Assembly (NCBI RefSeq): GCF_049532905.1
Contig: NZ_CP064032.1
Location: forward strand, 744,001-808,000
Length of the DNA: 64,000 nt
Direction of reading: 5' to 3'
DNA from: Dyella_B nitratireducens
GTDB taxonomy: Bacteria > Pseudomonadota > Gammaproteobacteria > Xanthomonadales > Rhodanobacteraceae
Shown here: positions 1-8,081 of the stretch, one piece after another
Numbering within the stretch: the stretch's first letter is position 1
Layout of the letters: the number at the start of each line of letters is the position of its first letter
Program-made: the position numbers and the translations under genes
The notes under the pieces: model-generated
Told to the model about the DNA's origin: nothing
Databases searched by the model: none
Seen by the model: only the letters and a program-made list of their open reading frames with translations

Positions 1-854
1 ACGTGCATCTGAACCTGATGCACCTCGGTCCGGAAGTGATCCACGAGCGCCTGCCGGGCATCGCCGAATCCGCGCGCATCTTTGCGGGCGTGGATGTCAC
101 CAAGGAGCCGATTCCGGTGTTGCCGACCGTGCACTACAACATGGGCGGCATCCCGACCAACTATCACGGCGAAGTCGTGCAGAAGAAGGGCGACAACGTC
201 GACGCCGTGGTGCCGGGCCTGTTCGCCATCGGCGAGGCTGCGTGTGTATCGGTGCATGGCGCCAACCGTCTCGGCTCCAACTCGCTGCTCGACCTGGTGG
301 TGTTCGGCCGCGCCGTGTCGCATCGCTGCGCTGAAATCGTCAAGCCGGGCCAGGCTCACAAGGATCTGCCATCCAGTGCATTGGACAAGGCGCTATCGCG
401 CTTTGACGGCCTACGCCACGCCAATGGCGGCACGCCGACTGCGAAGATTCGCGCCAACATGCAGCGCACCATGCAGGATGACGCCGCGGTGTTCCGCACC
501 AGCGAATCGCTGCAGGCGGGCTGCAAGAAAATTTCACAGGTATACGACTCGTTCCAGGACGTGCGCGTCAGCGATCGTTCGATGGTGTGGAACTCGGACC
601 TGATCGAAACGCTGGAACTGTCCAACCTGCTGGGCCAGGCGGTCGCCACGATGTATTCGGCCGAACAGCGTCACGAAAGCCGCGGTGCGCATGCGCATGA
701 GGACTTCCCTGACCGCGACGATCACAACTGGCAGAAGCACACCATGGCCAGCGTCGATAACGATGGCAAGGTCAGCTTCGATTTCCGCCCGGTGCACATG
801 TACACCTTGACCGGTGAGGTCGAGGTTGTGCCGCCGAAGAAGCGCGTCTATTAA
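1..854 (+). CDS. sdhA: Succinate dehydrogenase flavoprotein subunit, C-terminal part
   Basis: This is the last ~283 codons of SdhA; the gene runs off the left edge and the first complete codon begins at base 3. SdhA carries covalent FAD and oxidises succinate to fumarate at the inner face of the cytoplasmic membrane. The visible part has the family's substrate-binding stretch HYNMGGIPT, the GLFAIGEAACVSVHGANRLG block that closes the FAD site and contains the catalytic-type arginine, and the helical C-terminal domain. It ends in the basic tail PPKKRVY. sdhB follows after 24 bp with its own ribosome binding site, so the two are one operon. sdhC and sdhD would lie upstream, outside the window. 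Confidence 0.97.
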   Translation, partial: VHLNLMHLGPEVIHERLPGIAESARIFAGVDVTKEPIPVLPTVHYNMGGIPTNYHGEVVQKKGDNVDAVVPGLFAIGEAACVSVHGANRLGSNSLLDLVVFGRAVSHRCAEIVKPGQAHKDLPSSALDKALSRFDGLRHANGGTPTAKIRANMQRTMQDDAAVFRTSESLQAGCKKISQVYDSFQDVRVSDRSMVWNSDLIETLELSNLLGQAVATMYSAEQRHESRGAHAHEDFPDRDDHNWQKHTMASVDNDGKVSFDFRPVHMYTLTGEVEVVPPKKRVY

Positions 855-878
855 GCATTACCGACTGGAGAGGCAATC

Positions 879-1661
879 GTGGCCGAGTTCACGCTACCCA
901 AGAATTCGAAAATCCAGCCGGGCAAGCACTATCCGGCGAAGGACGCGAAGAAACCGCGGACGTTCCGCATTTATCGCTGGTCGCCGGACGATGGCCAGAA
1001 CCCGCGTATCGACACGTATGAGGTCGATCTGGCCGCGTGCGGCCCGATGGTTCTGGACGCACTGCTGAAGATCAAGAACGAGATCGATCCCACGCTCACG
1101 CTGCGCCGCTCCTGCCGTGAAGGCATTTGCGGTTCCTGCGCGATGAACATCGATGGCACCAATACGCTGGCCTGCACCCGGTCCATCGAAGAGTGCGCGT
1201 CGGGTGATGTGAAGATCTACCCGCTGCCGCATATGCCGGTGGTGAAGGATCTGGTACCGGATCTCACGCACTTCTACGCTCAGTTCGCCTCGATCCGTCC
1301 GTGGCTGCGTACGCAGAGTGCGGCGCCGGATCGTGAGCGCCTGCAATCGCCGGAAGATCGCAAGAAGCTCGACGGCCTGTATGAGTGCATTCTGTGTGCT
1401 TGCTGCTCGACCAGCTGCCCGAGCTACTGGTGGAACGGCGACCGTTACCTGGGCCCAGCGATCCTCCTGCAGGCCTACCGCTGGATCGTTGACTCGCGCG
1501 ACGAAGACACCGGCGCCCGTCTGGATGATCTGGAAGATCCGTTCAAGCTGTATCGCTGCCACACCATCATGAACTGCGCGCGCACGTGCCCGAAAGGATT
1601 GAATCCGGCCAAGGCGATTGCGGAGATCAAGAAGTTGCTGGTCGAGCGGCGGTCAACTTGA
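879..1661 (+). CDS. sdhB: Succinate dehydrogenase iron-sulfur subunit
   Basis: SdhB passes electrons from the FAD of SdhA to ubiquinone through three clusters. All ligands are present in the 260-residue product: C79, C84, C87 and C99 for the plant-type [2Fe-2S] cluster, and the C170/C173/C176, C180, C227, C233 and C237 set for the [4Fe-4S] and [3Fe-4S] clusters, the last ones in CHTIMNC and CARTCPKG. The start is a GTG preceded by a clear GGAGAGG at 867-873. A strong hairpin repeat follows 9 bp after the stop, and sdhE comes next, which fits a succinate dehydrogenase operon with its assembly factor. Confidence 0.97.
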   Translation: MAEFTLPKNSKIQPGKHYPAKDAKKPRTFRIYRWSPDDGQNPRIDTYEVDLAACGPMVLDALLKIKNEIDPTLTLRRSCREGICGSCAMNIDGTNTLACTRSIEECASGDVKIYPLPHMPVVKDLVPDLTHFYAQFASIRPWLRTQSAAPDRERLQSPEDRKKLDGLYECILCACCSTSCPSYWWNGDRYLGPAILLQAYRWIVDSRDEDTGARLDDLEDPFKLYRCHTIMNCARTCPKGLNPAKAIAEIKKLLVERRST

Positions 1662-1670
1662 TGGGTATCC

Positions 1671-1710
1671 CCGTGCCGTCATTCCCGCTTTCGCGGGAAT
1701 GACGGCACGG
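1671..1710. repeat. Dispersed GTCATTCCCGC-type hairpin repeat
   Basis: A perfect 18-bp inverted repeat (1671-1688 with 1693-1710) around a four-base loop. The core GTCATTCCCGC..GCGGGAATGAC is a kind of hairpin found scattered between genes in many proteobacteria, and a related TCATTCC..GGAATGA copy sits at 62104-62127. No T-tract follows, so a Rho-independent terminator is less likely; it may stabilise the 3' end of the sdhB message. Confidence 0.75.
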
Positions 1711-1751
1711 AAGTTTGAGGGTATGCCTCAACTCCTAATGGATGAGGGTAG

Positions 1752-2000
1752 ATGGACGAAGCCCGCCTAAAACGCCTGCGCTGGCGCACCCGCCGCGGCA
1801 CGCGCGAACTGGACGCCCTATTCGGCGGCTGGCTGGAAACCTCGTTTCCTACTGCCGACGCAGCCCTGCAACAAGCTTTCGACGAACTGCTCGACGTGCA
1901 AGACCCGGACCTGTGGGACTGGGTCATGGGCCACGCCAAACCGTCACGCGCTGATTGGCAGGCGATCATCGATGACATCCGCGCCCGCCATCGGCTTTGA
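1752..2000 (+). CDS. sdhE: FAD assembly factor SdhE
   Basis: An 82-residue soluble protein of the SdhE/YgfY/DUF339 family, which promotes covalent attachment of FAD to SdhA. The signature RGxxE motif is intact (R15-G16-T17-R18-E19 in RRGTREL), and the typical acidic helical remainder is present (LLDVQDPDLWDWVMG). The size matches the family. It lies directly after sdhB, which is the functional partner operon. The next gene starts 29 bp before this one ends, an overlap that suggests translational coupling. Confidence 0.95.
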   Translation: MDEARLKRLRWRTRRGTRELDALFGGWLETSFPTADAALQQAFDELLDVQDPDLWDWVMGHAKPSRADWQAIIDDIRARHRL

Positions 2001-2403
2001 ATACCGGCCTTCGCGCTGGGTGCCGCGTCTGTTCGCAGGTGTCACGGGTCTGGCGCTACTGGCCACAGTCGTATCGGGCCTACCGTTGCTTGCTCGCTTG
2101 GTGCTGATGTTGGCGTCGGTTGCGGGGTGTGTGCACGCCATCCGCCGCCTGTCATTGCCGATTTACGCGGTAGGCTGGGCCGACCAAAGCGGTTGGACCT
2201 TGCGAGGGCTGGATGGCGGGGATGATGTGGCCACGCTGGTGTCGTTCCGAATCGTCCGCCAGTTGGTGCTGCTTCGATTGACCAGTAGCCGCTACGGCAA
2301 GCTCACGCTCTGGCTGATGCCCGACAACACCGATTCGGACATCCGGCGACGTCTGCGAATGCGACTAGCCGTGATGCGGAAAGCCACCGAGGAACCGGCC
2401 TGA
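1972..2403 (+). CDS. YgfX/CptA-like small membrane protein
   Basis: A 143-residue protein whose start lies inside the last codons of sdhE (29-bp overlap, different frame). Two adjacent hydrophobic segments at about residues 18-55 (LFAGVTGLALLATVVSGLPLLARLVLMLASVAG) form a membrane hairpin, followed by a soluble part with tryptophans (GWADQSGWTLRG) and a basic C-terminal end. Position, size and topology match YgfX, the partner encoded beside YgfY/SdhE in gammaproteobacteria. E. coli YgfX was proposed as a toxin acting on cytoskeletal proteins, but that role is disputed. The assignment rests on synteny and topology more than on strong sequence motifs. Confidence 0.7.
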   Translation: MTSAPAIGFEYRPSRWVPRLFAGVTGLALLATVVSGLPLLARLVLMLASVAGCVHAIRRLSLPIYAVGWADQSGWTLRGLDGGDDVATLVSFRIVRQLVLLRLTSSRYGKLTLWLMPDNTDSDIRRRLRMRLAVMRKATEEPA

Positions 2404-2500
2404 CGGTTGCCGCATTGCCCCGCTTCGGGCACTCTGCGCGCGCGGCGCGGTCTCACGGATTCCTACGGCCCGCCGCCCATATCCCACAAGCGAAGCCTCC

Positions 2501-3745
2501 ATGTTCCGACCGCTCGAGCTTTTCATCGGCCTGCGCTACGTCCGCGCCAAGCGGCGCAACCAGTTCATTTCATTCATCTCCACCGTGTCCATTGTGTGCA
2601 TCACCATCAGCGTGATGGCCTTGATCACGGTGATGTCGGTGATGAACGGTTTCGATTCCCAGCTTCGTTCACGCATTCTCGGTGCGATTTCCGATGCCAC
2701 GGTGTCCGGCCTGCCGGGCGAGCCGGTGCAGAACTGGCAGTACGCCTTGCAGCAAGTAAAAGCCAACCCGCACGTGCGTGGCGCCGCGCCTTATGTAGAG
2801 ATTCAGTCCTTCCTGCAAGGACAGCGCTCCAGCGGCGCGATCGTGCGCGGCATTGATACCGCAAAAGAACCGGATGTGTCGGATATCAACAAGCACATGA
2901 TTGCCGGTTCGTTCGATTCGCTTAAGTCGGATGACTGGAATATCGTCCTCGGTAAGGATCTCGCCTTGCAGCTTGGTTTAAACGTGGGCGACAAGGTCAC
3001 CATGGTGGTACCGGAGCTGCGTGCGACGCCATTGGGCGCGGTACCGCGCATCCGTGGCTTCACCGTAAGCGGTATTTTCGAGATGGGCATGGAGGAGTTC
3101 GATTCCGGCCTCGGCCTGATCAACCTCCACAACGCAGAACAGCTGAAAAGCATCGATGGCCCGACCGGCATTCGCCTGAAGCTGGATGATCTGTACAACG
3201 CACAACCTGTAGCACGCCAGTTGGCCGATTCGCTGGGCCAGGTCTACATGGTGACTACCTGGATGGACAGCCACGCCAACTTCTTCACCGCCATCTCGAT
3301 GGAGAAGAAGGTGATGTTCATCATCCTCTCGCTGATCATCCTGGTGGCGGTGATCAACCTGATTTCGATGTTGATGATGCTGGTGACCGACAAGCAGGCG
3401 GACATTGCCATCCTGCGGACCTTGGGTTCGACACCACGCAGCATCATGGGCATGTTCATGGTGCAGGGCGTGCTGGTGGGGTTTGTCGGTATCGGTTTCG
3501 GCGTGGGGCTGGGTTCGCTGCTTTCATGGCAGTTGCCCACCATTGCCAAATGGATCGAACACGTCACGGGCGTGACCTTCCTTTCGCCGGACGTTTATTA
3601 CATCAGCGAAGTGCCTAGCAAACTCGACTGGCACGACGTGATCTGGGTGTCGCTGGTCACCTTCCTGTTCTCTCTGCTTGCCACGCTGTATCCCGCATGG
3701 CGCGCCTCGCGTACGCAACCGGCCCAGGCACTGCGCTATGAGTAA
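2501..3745 (+). CDS. lolC: Lipoprotein-releasing ABC transporter permease LolC/LolE
   Basis: The 414-residue inner-membrane subunit of the Lol machine, which extracts outer-membrane lipoproteins and hands them to LolA. The N-terminus ELFIGLRYVRAKRRNQFISF followed by a transmembrane helix is characteristic. A large periplasmic domain covers about residues 50-260, and three more helices of the FtsX-like permease domain follow (VMFIILSLIILVAVINLIS; MGMFMVQGVLVGFVGIG; the C-terminal LVTFLFSLLATLYPAWRA). The ending PAQALRYE is typical of the family. Only one permease gene is present, so this could act as a LolC/LolE homodimer (LolF-like) or pair with a gene elsewhere. lolD overlaps the stop codon. 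Confidence 0.93.
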   Translation: MFRPLELFIGLRYVRAKRRNQFISFISTVSIVCITISVMALITVMSVMNGFDSQLRSRILGAISDATVSGLPGEPVQNWQYALQQVKANPHVRGAAPYVEIQSFLQGQRSSGAIVRGIDTAKEPDVSDINKHMIAGSFDSLKSDDWNIVLGKDLALQLGLNVGDKVTMVVPELRATPLGAVPRIRGFTVSGIFEMGMEEFDSGLGLINLHNAEQLKSIDGPTGIRLKLDDLYNAQPVARQLADSLGQVYMVTTWMDSHANFFTAISMEKKVMFIILSLIILVAVINLISMLMMLVTDKQADIAILRTLGSTPRSIMGMFMVQGVLVGFVGIGFGVGLGSLLSWQLPTIAKWIEHVTGVTFLSPDVYYISEVPSKLDWHDVIWVSLVTFLFSLLATLYPAWRASRTQPAQALRYE

Positions 3746-4436
3746 TCCCATGACCAACGATATCGTTCTGCGCGCCAGCCACGTTGCCAAAACCTATGAG
3801 GAGGGCGATCTGCGCACGCCGGTGCTGTCCGACGTCAGCTTTGCCCTCAAGCGGCGCGAAACGCTGGCCATCGTCGGTGCTTCGGGTTCCGGTAAAAGCA
3901 CGCTGCTGCACATCATCGGCGGCCTGGATACGCTCACCAACGGTGAGGTGGAAGTGGAAGGTCAGGTGCTTTCCAAGCTGTCTGACGCCGAACGCGGGCG
4001 TGTGCGCAACCGTTCGATGGGCTTCATCTATCAGTTTCATCACTTGTTGCCCGAATTCACCGCGTTGGAAAACGTATGCATGCCGCTGATGATCCGCGGC
4101 ACCGGTATTCCCGAAGCGCAGAAGCAGGCCAAGGCCCTGTTGGAACGCGTGGGACTGGGCAAGCGTCTGGAGCACAAGCCGGCCGAACTTTCCGGCGGTG
4201 AGCGTCAGCGCTGTGCCGTGGCGCGTGCACTGGTGACGCGCCCCTCCTGCGTGTTGGGCGATGAGCCTACCGGTAATCTCGATGAAGACAATGCCGCGCA
4301 GGTGTATGCGCTGATGTTGGAATTGAATCGCGAGATCGGCACCAGCTTCATCCTCGTCACCCACGATAGTCGCCTGGCTGCGCGGATGGACCGCACGCTG
4401 GAATTGCATAACGGCGAGTTGCGCGACAAGGCGTAA
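3738..4436 (+). CDS. lolD: Lipoprotein-releasing system ATP-binding protein LolD
   Basis: A 232-residue ABC ATPase that powers lipoprotein release by the LolC/E permease. Walker A is GASGSGKST (residues 47-55), the signature is LSGGERQR, Walker B is CVLGDEPTGNLD and the switch histidine is in LVTHD. The LolD-like stretch SMGFIYQFHHLLPEFTALEN is present. I chose the ATG at 3738, which overlaps the lolC stop by 8 bp (ATGAGTAA); a second ATG at 3750 is possible. A longer reading to 3678 would put 20 codons inside lolC and is unlikely. A REPIN begins 8 bp after the stop. Confidence 0.95.
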   Translation: MSNPMTNDIVLRASHVAKTYEEGDLRTPVLSDVSFALKRRETLAIVGASGSGKSTLLHIIGGLDTLTNGEVEVEGQVLSKLSDAERGRVRNRSMGFIYQFHHLLPEFTALENVCMPLMIRGTGIPEAQKQAKALLERVGLGKRLEHKPAELSGGERQRCAVARALVTRPSCVLGDEPTGNLDEDNAAQVYALMLELNREIGTSFILVTHDSRLAARMDRTLELHNGELRDKA

Positions 4437-4443
4437 AGCAATC

Positions 4444-4520
4444 GTAGGTTGGGGTGCAAACCCCAACATTGCCATGCCTATCGCCACGTTGGGGTTCGGC
4501 TGCACCTCACCCGAACCTAC
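4444..4520. repeat. REPIN: two inverted GTAG-headed palindromes (right half degenerate)
   Basis: The left half is GTAG followed by the palindrome GTTGGGGTGCAAACCCCAAC. The right half ends in CCGAACCTAC, the same head on the opposite strand with a decayed palindrome. GTAG plus a short palindrome, in inverted pairs, is the form of REP elements moved by RAYT (REP-associated tyrosine) transposases. Better copies lie at 18165-18236 and 28214-28286. Confidence 0.8.
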
Positions 4521-4566
4521 GCGTGCCCCTACAAGCTCCACGTTCTGCCTGCGCTAGCTTCCATGC

Positions 4567-6897
4567 ATGGCAGAGGGAGCAATACAAGCGCGAGCATGGC
4601 CAAGCGCAATCGCATCGGCGCTGGCGCTATTGGCTGGCATATCCATCGTCCAATGGCTTCCCGTACTGCCTCCGCGTTGGCTGATGGCAAGCCTGGTGGC
4701 ATGCGCGTTGATGTTTGCCTGGCGTCTTCCGCGTTTCCGCTGGGTGTCCTTGTTGCTGTTCGGATTTGCATGGGCTGTATGGCAAGGCAGTTCGGCGATG
4801 GATGCGCGCTTGCCAAAAGACTGGGAAGGTCAGGATTTCCGTGTGGTTGGCCACGTGGTGGGTTTGGCGCAAACCAAGGCAGGCGCCACCAGCGTGCAGT
4901 TCGATATCGAGCAAGCCACCCACGACGGGCAAACCATGGCATGGCAAGGACGCGCGCGCATTAGTTGGTATGGCAAGCCATCCGCGGAACCGGAACCTTG
5001 TTCGCGCTGGCAACTGCTGCTGCGTCTGCGCAGGCCACGTGGAACGATCAATCCGGGCGGCGCCGATAGCGAGCGCAGCGCACTCGCGCACGGCATCGCA
5101 GCGATTGGCTACGTGCGTGACGATCCAGGCAACGGGCGCTTGAGCGTGGCGCCATGGTGCCTGGATCGCTTACGTGGTTCGCTTACTGACGGCATCCAGG
5201 CACGAGTGCGAGACCCACATGACGCTGCCTTGCTGCGTGCCTTTACGGTCGGTGACACGCGTGGCCTTGAACGGCACGACTGGGATGTGGCGCGTGCGAA
5301 TGGCGTCTCACACTTGATCGCCATTTCCGGTTTTCACGTGGGCGTTGCCGCCGTCTTTGGCGTGTGGTCGTGTTATGCCGTTTATTGGCTATGGCCCTGG
5401 CTTGCGCTGCGATGCCCTCGCGTACAGGTGCAAGCCATGTCGGCATTGGCGGCGGCCAGCGCCTACGGTGCGTTGGCCGGCTTGGGCATGCCCACCGTGC
5501 GCACGATGCTGATGATCGGCGCTTTTGCCTTGGCACGTTGCAGCCGGCGTGCCGCCGGTTCGGCGCACGCGCTGGCGATGGCGATGATCGCGATTCTGCT
5601 GGTGAACCCTACTGCCGTGCTGGAAGCAGGCTTCTGGCTCTCGTTCGTTGGTGTGGCGTTCCTGATCCTTTGCATGGATGCAAAAGGACGTGGCCTGCGC
5701 GGTTTCTTGCGTGAACTGACCTTGGGTCAGATCGTGATGACGGTTGCCTTGCTGCCGTTAACGATGTGGTTCTTCGGCGAAGCTTCTCTGGTGGGTGCTT
5801 TGTCCAATCTTGTCGCGGTGCCCTTCGTGAGTTTCGTCATCGTGCCTTGCGCCTTGTTGGGTATGTTGTTTCTGATGATTTGCCCGCCGTTGGCAGCACC
5901 GGTGCTGCGCGTGGCCGAATGGCTGACGCATGCGCAATGGTGGATGCTTGAACAGAGCGCGACATGGCCTGGTGCGCATTGGTATCTACCGGCGGTAGCA
6001 CCCTGGGCACTCGTGTTCGCCACGCTAGGCGCGGTGTGGTTGTTCATGCCGCGCGGTGTACCACTGCGCATGCTGGGCGTGCTCCTGTTTTTGCCGCTGC
6101 TTTGGCCAGTTCGTCATCTACCTAGCGCAGGTGCGTTCCAAGCCTGGGTATTGGATGTAGGGCAGGGGCTTGCTGTCATCGTGCGCACACGCGATCACGC
6201 TCTGGTCTATGACGCGGGCGCGCGTTATCCATCGGAATACGATCTGGGCGCCGCCGTGGTCATTCCTTCGCTGTACGCGCTGGGTATCGATCGGCTGGAC
6301 ATGCTGATGATCAGCCATGCCGACAACGACCATGCCGGCGGTGCGCCTGCCGTGGCAGCGGCGTTTCCAGCAGCGCAGCGCTACTCCGGTGAACCTGGGC
6401 GCATGTCGATATCGATGGCGCAATGCCTGGCTGGACAGCAATGGATATGGGATGACGTGCGCTTTCGCGTGTTGAGTCCCGCTGCGACCACGCCGAACGC
6501 GTCGGCGAACGATCATTCCTGTGTGCTGCTGGTCGAGGGGCGAGCGGGGCGTCTTTTGCTCACCGGCGATATCGCCATGGATACGGAACCATCGGTCGCC
6601 ACGTCATTGGGGCCAGGGCCGCGACCGGTGCTGCAGGTGCCTCACCATGGCAGCAACGGTTCCTCCAGCGCGGACTTCATCACAGCCGTCCAGCCTGAAC
6701 TCGCCGTGGTCTCTGCCGGCTGGCGCAATCGTTTCGGCCATCCGCGCCCGGAGGTCATGCAGCGCTACGCGGCCGCGGGTGTGCCGGTATTCAATACCGC
6801 GGTGGACGGTGCCGTTCAGATTGAGTTTCCGGCTGCGGCGCCCACCTATGTAGCGGCACGCTGGCGCTTGCTACAACGGCGCTATTGGCGGGAGTGA
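4567..6897 (+). CDS. comEC: DNA internalisation competence protein ComEC/Rec2
   Basis: A 776-residue polytopic membrane protein that forms the inner-membrane channel for single-stranded DNA during natural transformation. In order it has N-terminal hydrophobic helices, a DUF4131-like soluble part (residues ~60-200), the Competence domain with many helices (VSHLIAISGFHVGVAA is the diagnostic stretch, then ~240-500), and a C-terminal metallo-beta-lactamase-like domain (~525-760) with VLDVGQGLAVIV, SHADNDHAGG, LLTGDI and VPHHGSNGSS. The metal ligands look intact, which suggests an active nuclease-type domain. It follows lolD after a REPIN, so it may have its own promoter. An alternative ATG lies at 4563 in another frame; 4567 gives the full domain. 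Confidence 0.94.
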   Translation: MAEGAIQARAWPSAIASALALLAGISIVQWLPVLPPRWLMASLVACALMFAWRLPRFRWVSLLLFGFAWAVWQGSSAMDARLPKDWEGQDFRVVGHVVGLAQTKAGATSVQFDIEQATHDGQTMAWQGRARISWYGKPSAEPEPCSRWQLLLRLRRPRGTINPGGADSERSALAHGIAAIGYVRDDPGNGRLSVAPWCLDRLRGSLTDGIQARVRDPHDAALLRAFTVGDTRGLERHDWDVARANGVSHLIAISGFHVGVAAVFGVWSCYAVYWLWPWLALRCPRVQVQAMSALAAASAYGALAGLGMPTVRTMLMIGAFALARCSRRAAGSAHALAMAMIAILLVNPTAVLEAGFWLSFVGVAFLILCMDAKGRGLRGFLRELTLGQIVMTVALLPLTMWFFGEASLVGALSNLVAVPFVSFVIVPCALLGMLFLMICPPLAAPVLRVAEWLTHAQWWMLEQSATWPGAHWYLPAVAPWALVFATLGAVWLFMPRGVPLRMLGVLLFLPLLWPVRHLPSAGAFQAWVLDVGQGLAVIVRTRDHALVYDAGARYPSEYDLGAAVVIPSLYALGIDRLDMLMISHADNDHAGGAPAVAAAFPAAQRYSGEPGRMSISMAQCLAGQQWIWDDVRFRVLSPAATTPNASANDHSCVLLVEGRAGRLLLTGDIAMDTEPSVATSLGPGPRPVLQVPHHGSNGSSSADFITAVQPELAVVSAGWRNRFGHPRPEVMQRYAAAGVPVFNTAVDGAVQIEFPAAAPTYVAARWRLLQRRYWRE

Positions 6898-6971
6898 TTG
6901 GCCGCACGGTACGTTTCGGCATCACTGCTATGATGTTGGCTTGCGCAGGCGGCAGGGCCGGGAGTTTTTCC

Positions 6972-7646
6972 GTGGGTGATTTAGGTCAGATTCTGATGGC
7001 AGGTGGTTGGGCGATGGCGCCCATCCTGATCTGCTCGGCGGTGGCGCTGGCGATCGTGCTGGAGCGGTGCTGGACCTTGCGGCGCAGCTACGTATTGCCA
7101 CCCGGATTGGCACAAGAAGTACGCGAATGGGCGCGTTCCGATCAGCTCGATCCGGCCCATCTGGAAAAACTTGCGACCGGCTCGCCGCTGGGTGAATTGC
7201 TGGCTGCCGCGTTGGCTGTGCGCCATCACTCGCGCGAGCTGATCAAGGAGCGCATCGAGGATACCGGCCGTCATGTGGTGCACCGTATGGAGCGTTATCT
7301 GAACACGCTCGGCACCATCGCCCTGATTGGCCCACTGCTCGGCCTGTTCGGTACCGTGATTGGCCTGATCCGCATGTTCATGCAAGTGATGGTGGGTGGC
7401 ATGGCCGATCCCACCAAGATGGCCGGTGGTATTGGTGAGGCGTTGATCTGCACGGCTGCTGGTTTGACGGTAGCCATTCCCGCCTACGTGCTGCACCGCT
7501 ATTTCCGTTCCAAGGTGGCCGGCTATGTGGTGGATATGGAAAAGCAGGCCACGCTGCTACTGGACGATCTCACGCTCTCCGCCCCCAGCACTGCGCCGCG
7601 TGCACGCCGCACACCGGTCGCTGCCGGCGACAAGGCCTCGGTCTGA
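6972..7646 (+). CDS. exbB: MotA/TolQ/ExbB proton channel family protein
   Basis: A 224-residue inner-membrane protein of an ExbB/TolQ-type proton-driven motor. Three helices are visible: about residues 8-30 (MAGGWAMAPILICSAVALAIVLE), 110-132 (LGTIALIGPLLGLFGTVIGLI) and 152-176 (GGIGEALICTAAGLTVAIPAYVL), with the conserved cytoplasmic loop between the first two. I place the start at the GTG at 6972, 8 bp after GGGAG, which gives the usual N-terminus of the family. The frame stays open upstream to 6885, inside the end of comEC. exbD follows 3 bp after the stop. The neighbouring msbA-lpxK genes make an envelope-energisation role likely, but the motor's substrate cannot be read from sequence. Confidence 0.9.
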   Translation: MGDLGQILMAGGWAMAPILICSAVALAIVLERCWTLRRSYVLPPGLAQEVREWARSDQLDPAHLEKLATGSPLGELLAAALAVRHHSRELIKERIEDTGRHVVHRMERYLNTLGTIALIGPLLGLFGTVIGLIRMFMQVMVGGMADPTKMAGGIGEALICTAAGLTVAIPAYVLHRYFRSKVAGYVVDMEKQATLLLDDLTLSAPSTAPRARRTPVAAGDKASV

Positions 7647-7649
7647 ACC

Positions 7650-8081
7650 ATGCGTATCGGTAACGACCGCCGCAGCGACGATTTCGAGATCAACGTCGTA
7701 TCGTTGATCGATGTGCTGCTGACCCTGCTGATGTTCTTCGTGCTCACTACCACCTTCGTGCAGCATTCGCGCTTGAAGGTGAACCTGCCGCAAGCCAGCG
7801 CGGAAGACCGCGACATGCAGCCGCCTGCAATCACCGTGATGGTGGATCGCGAAGGGCATTTCTACGTCGGCAGCGACGAAGTGGTGGGCGGCAGCGTGGA
7901 TGCGCTCAAGCAGGCCATTGCGCATGTGGCCGGCGACGACCGTAACCAGACCGTCACCATCCGTGCCGACGCGATGACGGCGCACCAGAACGTGGTCACC
8001 GCCATGGATGCGCTGGGCCAGCTCGGCTTTACTCATCTTTCCATCGCTACGACGCCGACCCAGTCGGAAACGGGTAAATGA
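7650..8081 (+). CDS. exbD: Biopolymer transport protein ExbD/TolR family
   Basis: A 143-residue partner of the ExbB-like protein. It has a short cytoplasmic N-terminus, one helix (VVSLIDVLLTLLMFFVLTTT, about residues 16-35) containing the proton-carrying aspartate D21, and a periplasmic domain of the ExbD/TolR fold (AITVMVDREGHFYVG, VTIRADAMTAHQNVVTAMDALGQLG). The order exbB-exbD-msbA-lpxK is common in beta- and gammaproteobacteria. The stop overlaps the msbA start (ATGA), which implies coupled translation. Confidence 0.93.
   Translation: MRIGNDRRSDDFEINVVSLIDVLLTLLMFFVLTTTFVQHSRLKVNLPQASAEDRDMQPPAITVMVDREGHFYVGSDEVVGGSVDALKQAIAHVAGDDRNQTVTIRADAMTAHQNVVTAMDALGQLGFTHLSIATTPTQSETGK

Noticed and set aside
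1671..1710. Repeat after sdhB read as a Rho-independent terminator
   Set aside because: The stem is strong but no T-tract follows, and the same sequence type occurs as a dispersed repeat.
3657..4541. Minus-strand open frame of 294 codons opposite lolD
   Set aside because: Antisense to a clear ABC ATPase; it even runs through the REPIN, and it has no recognisable motif.
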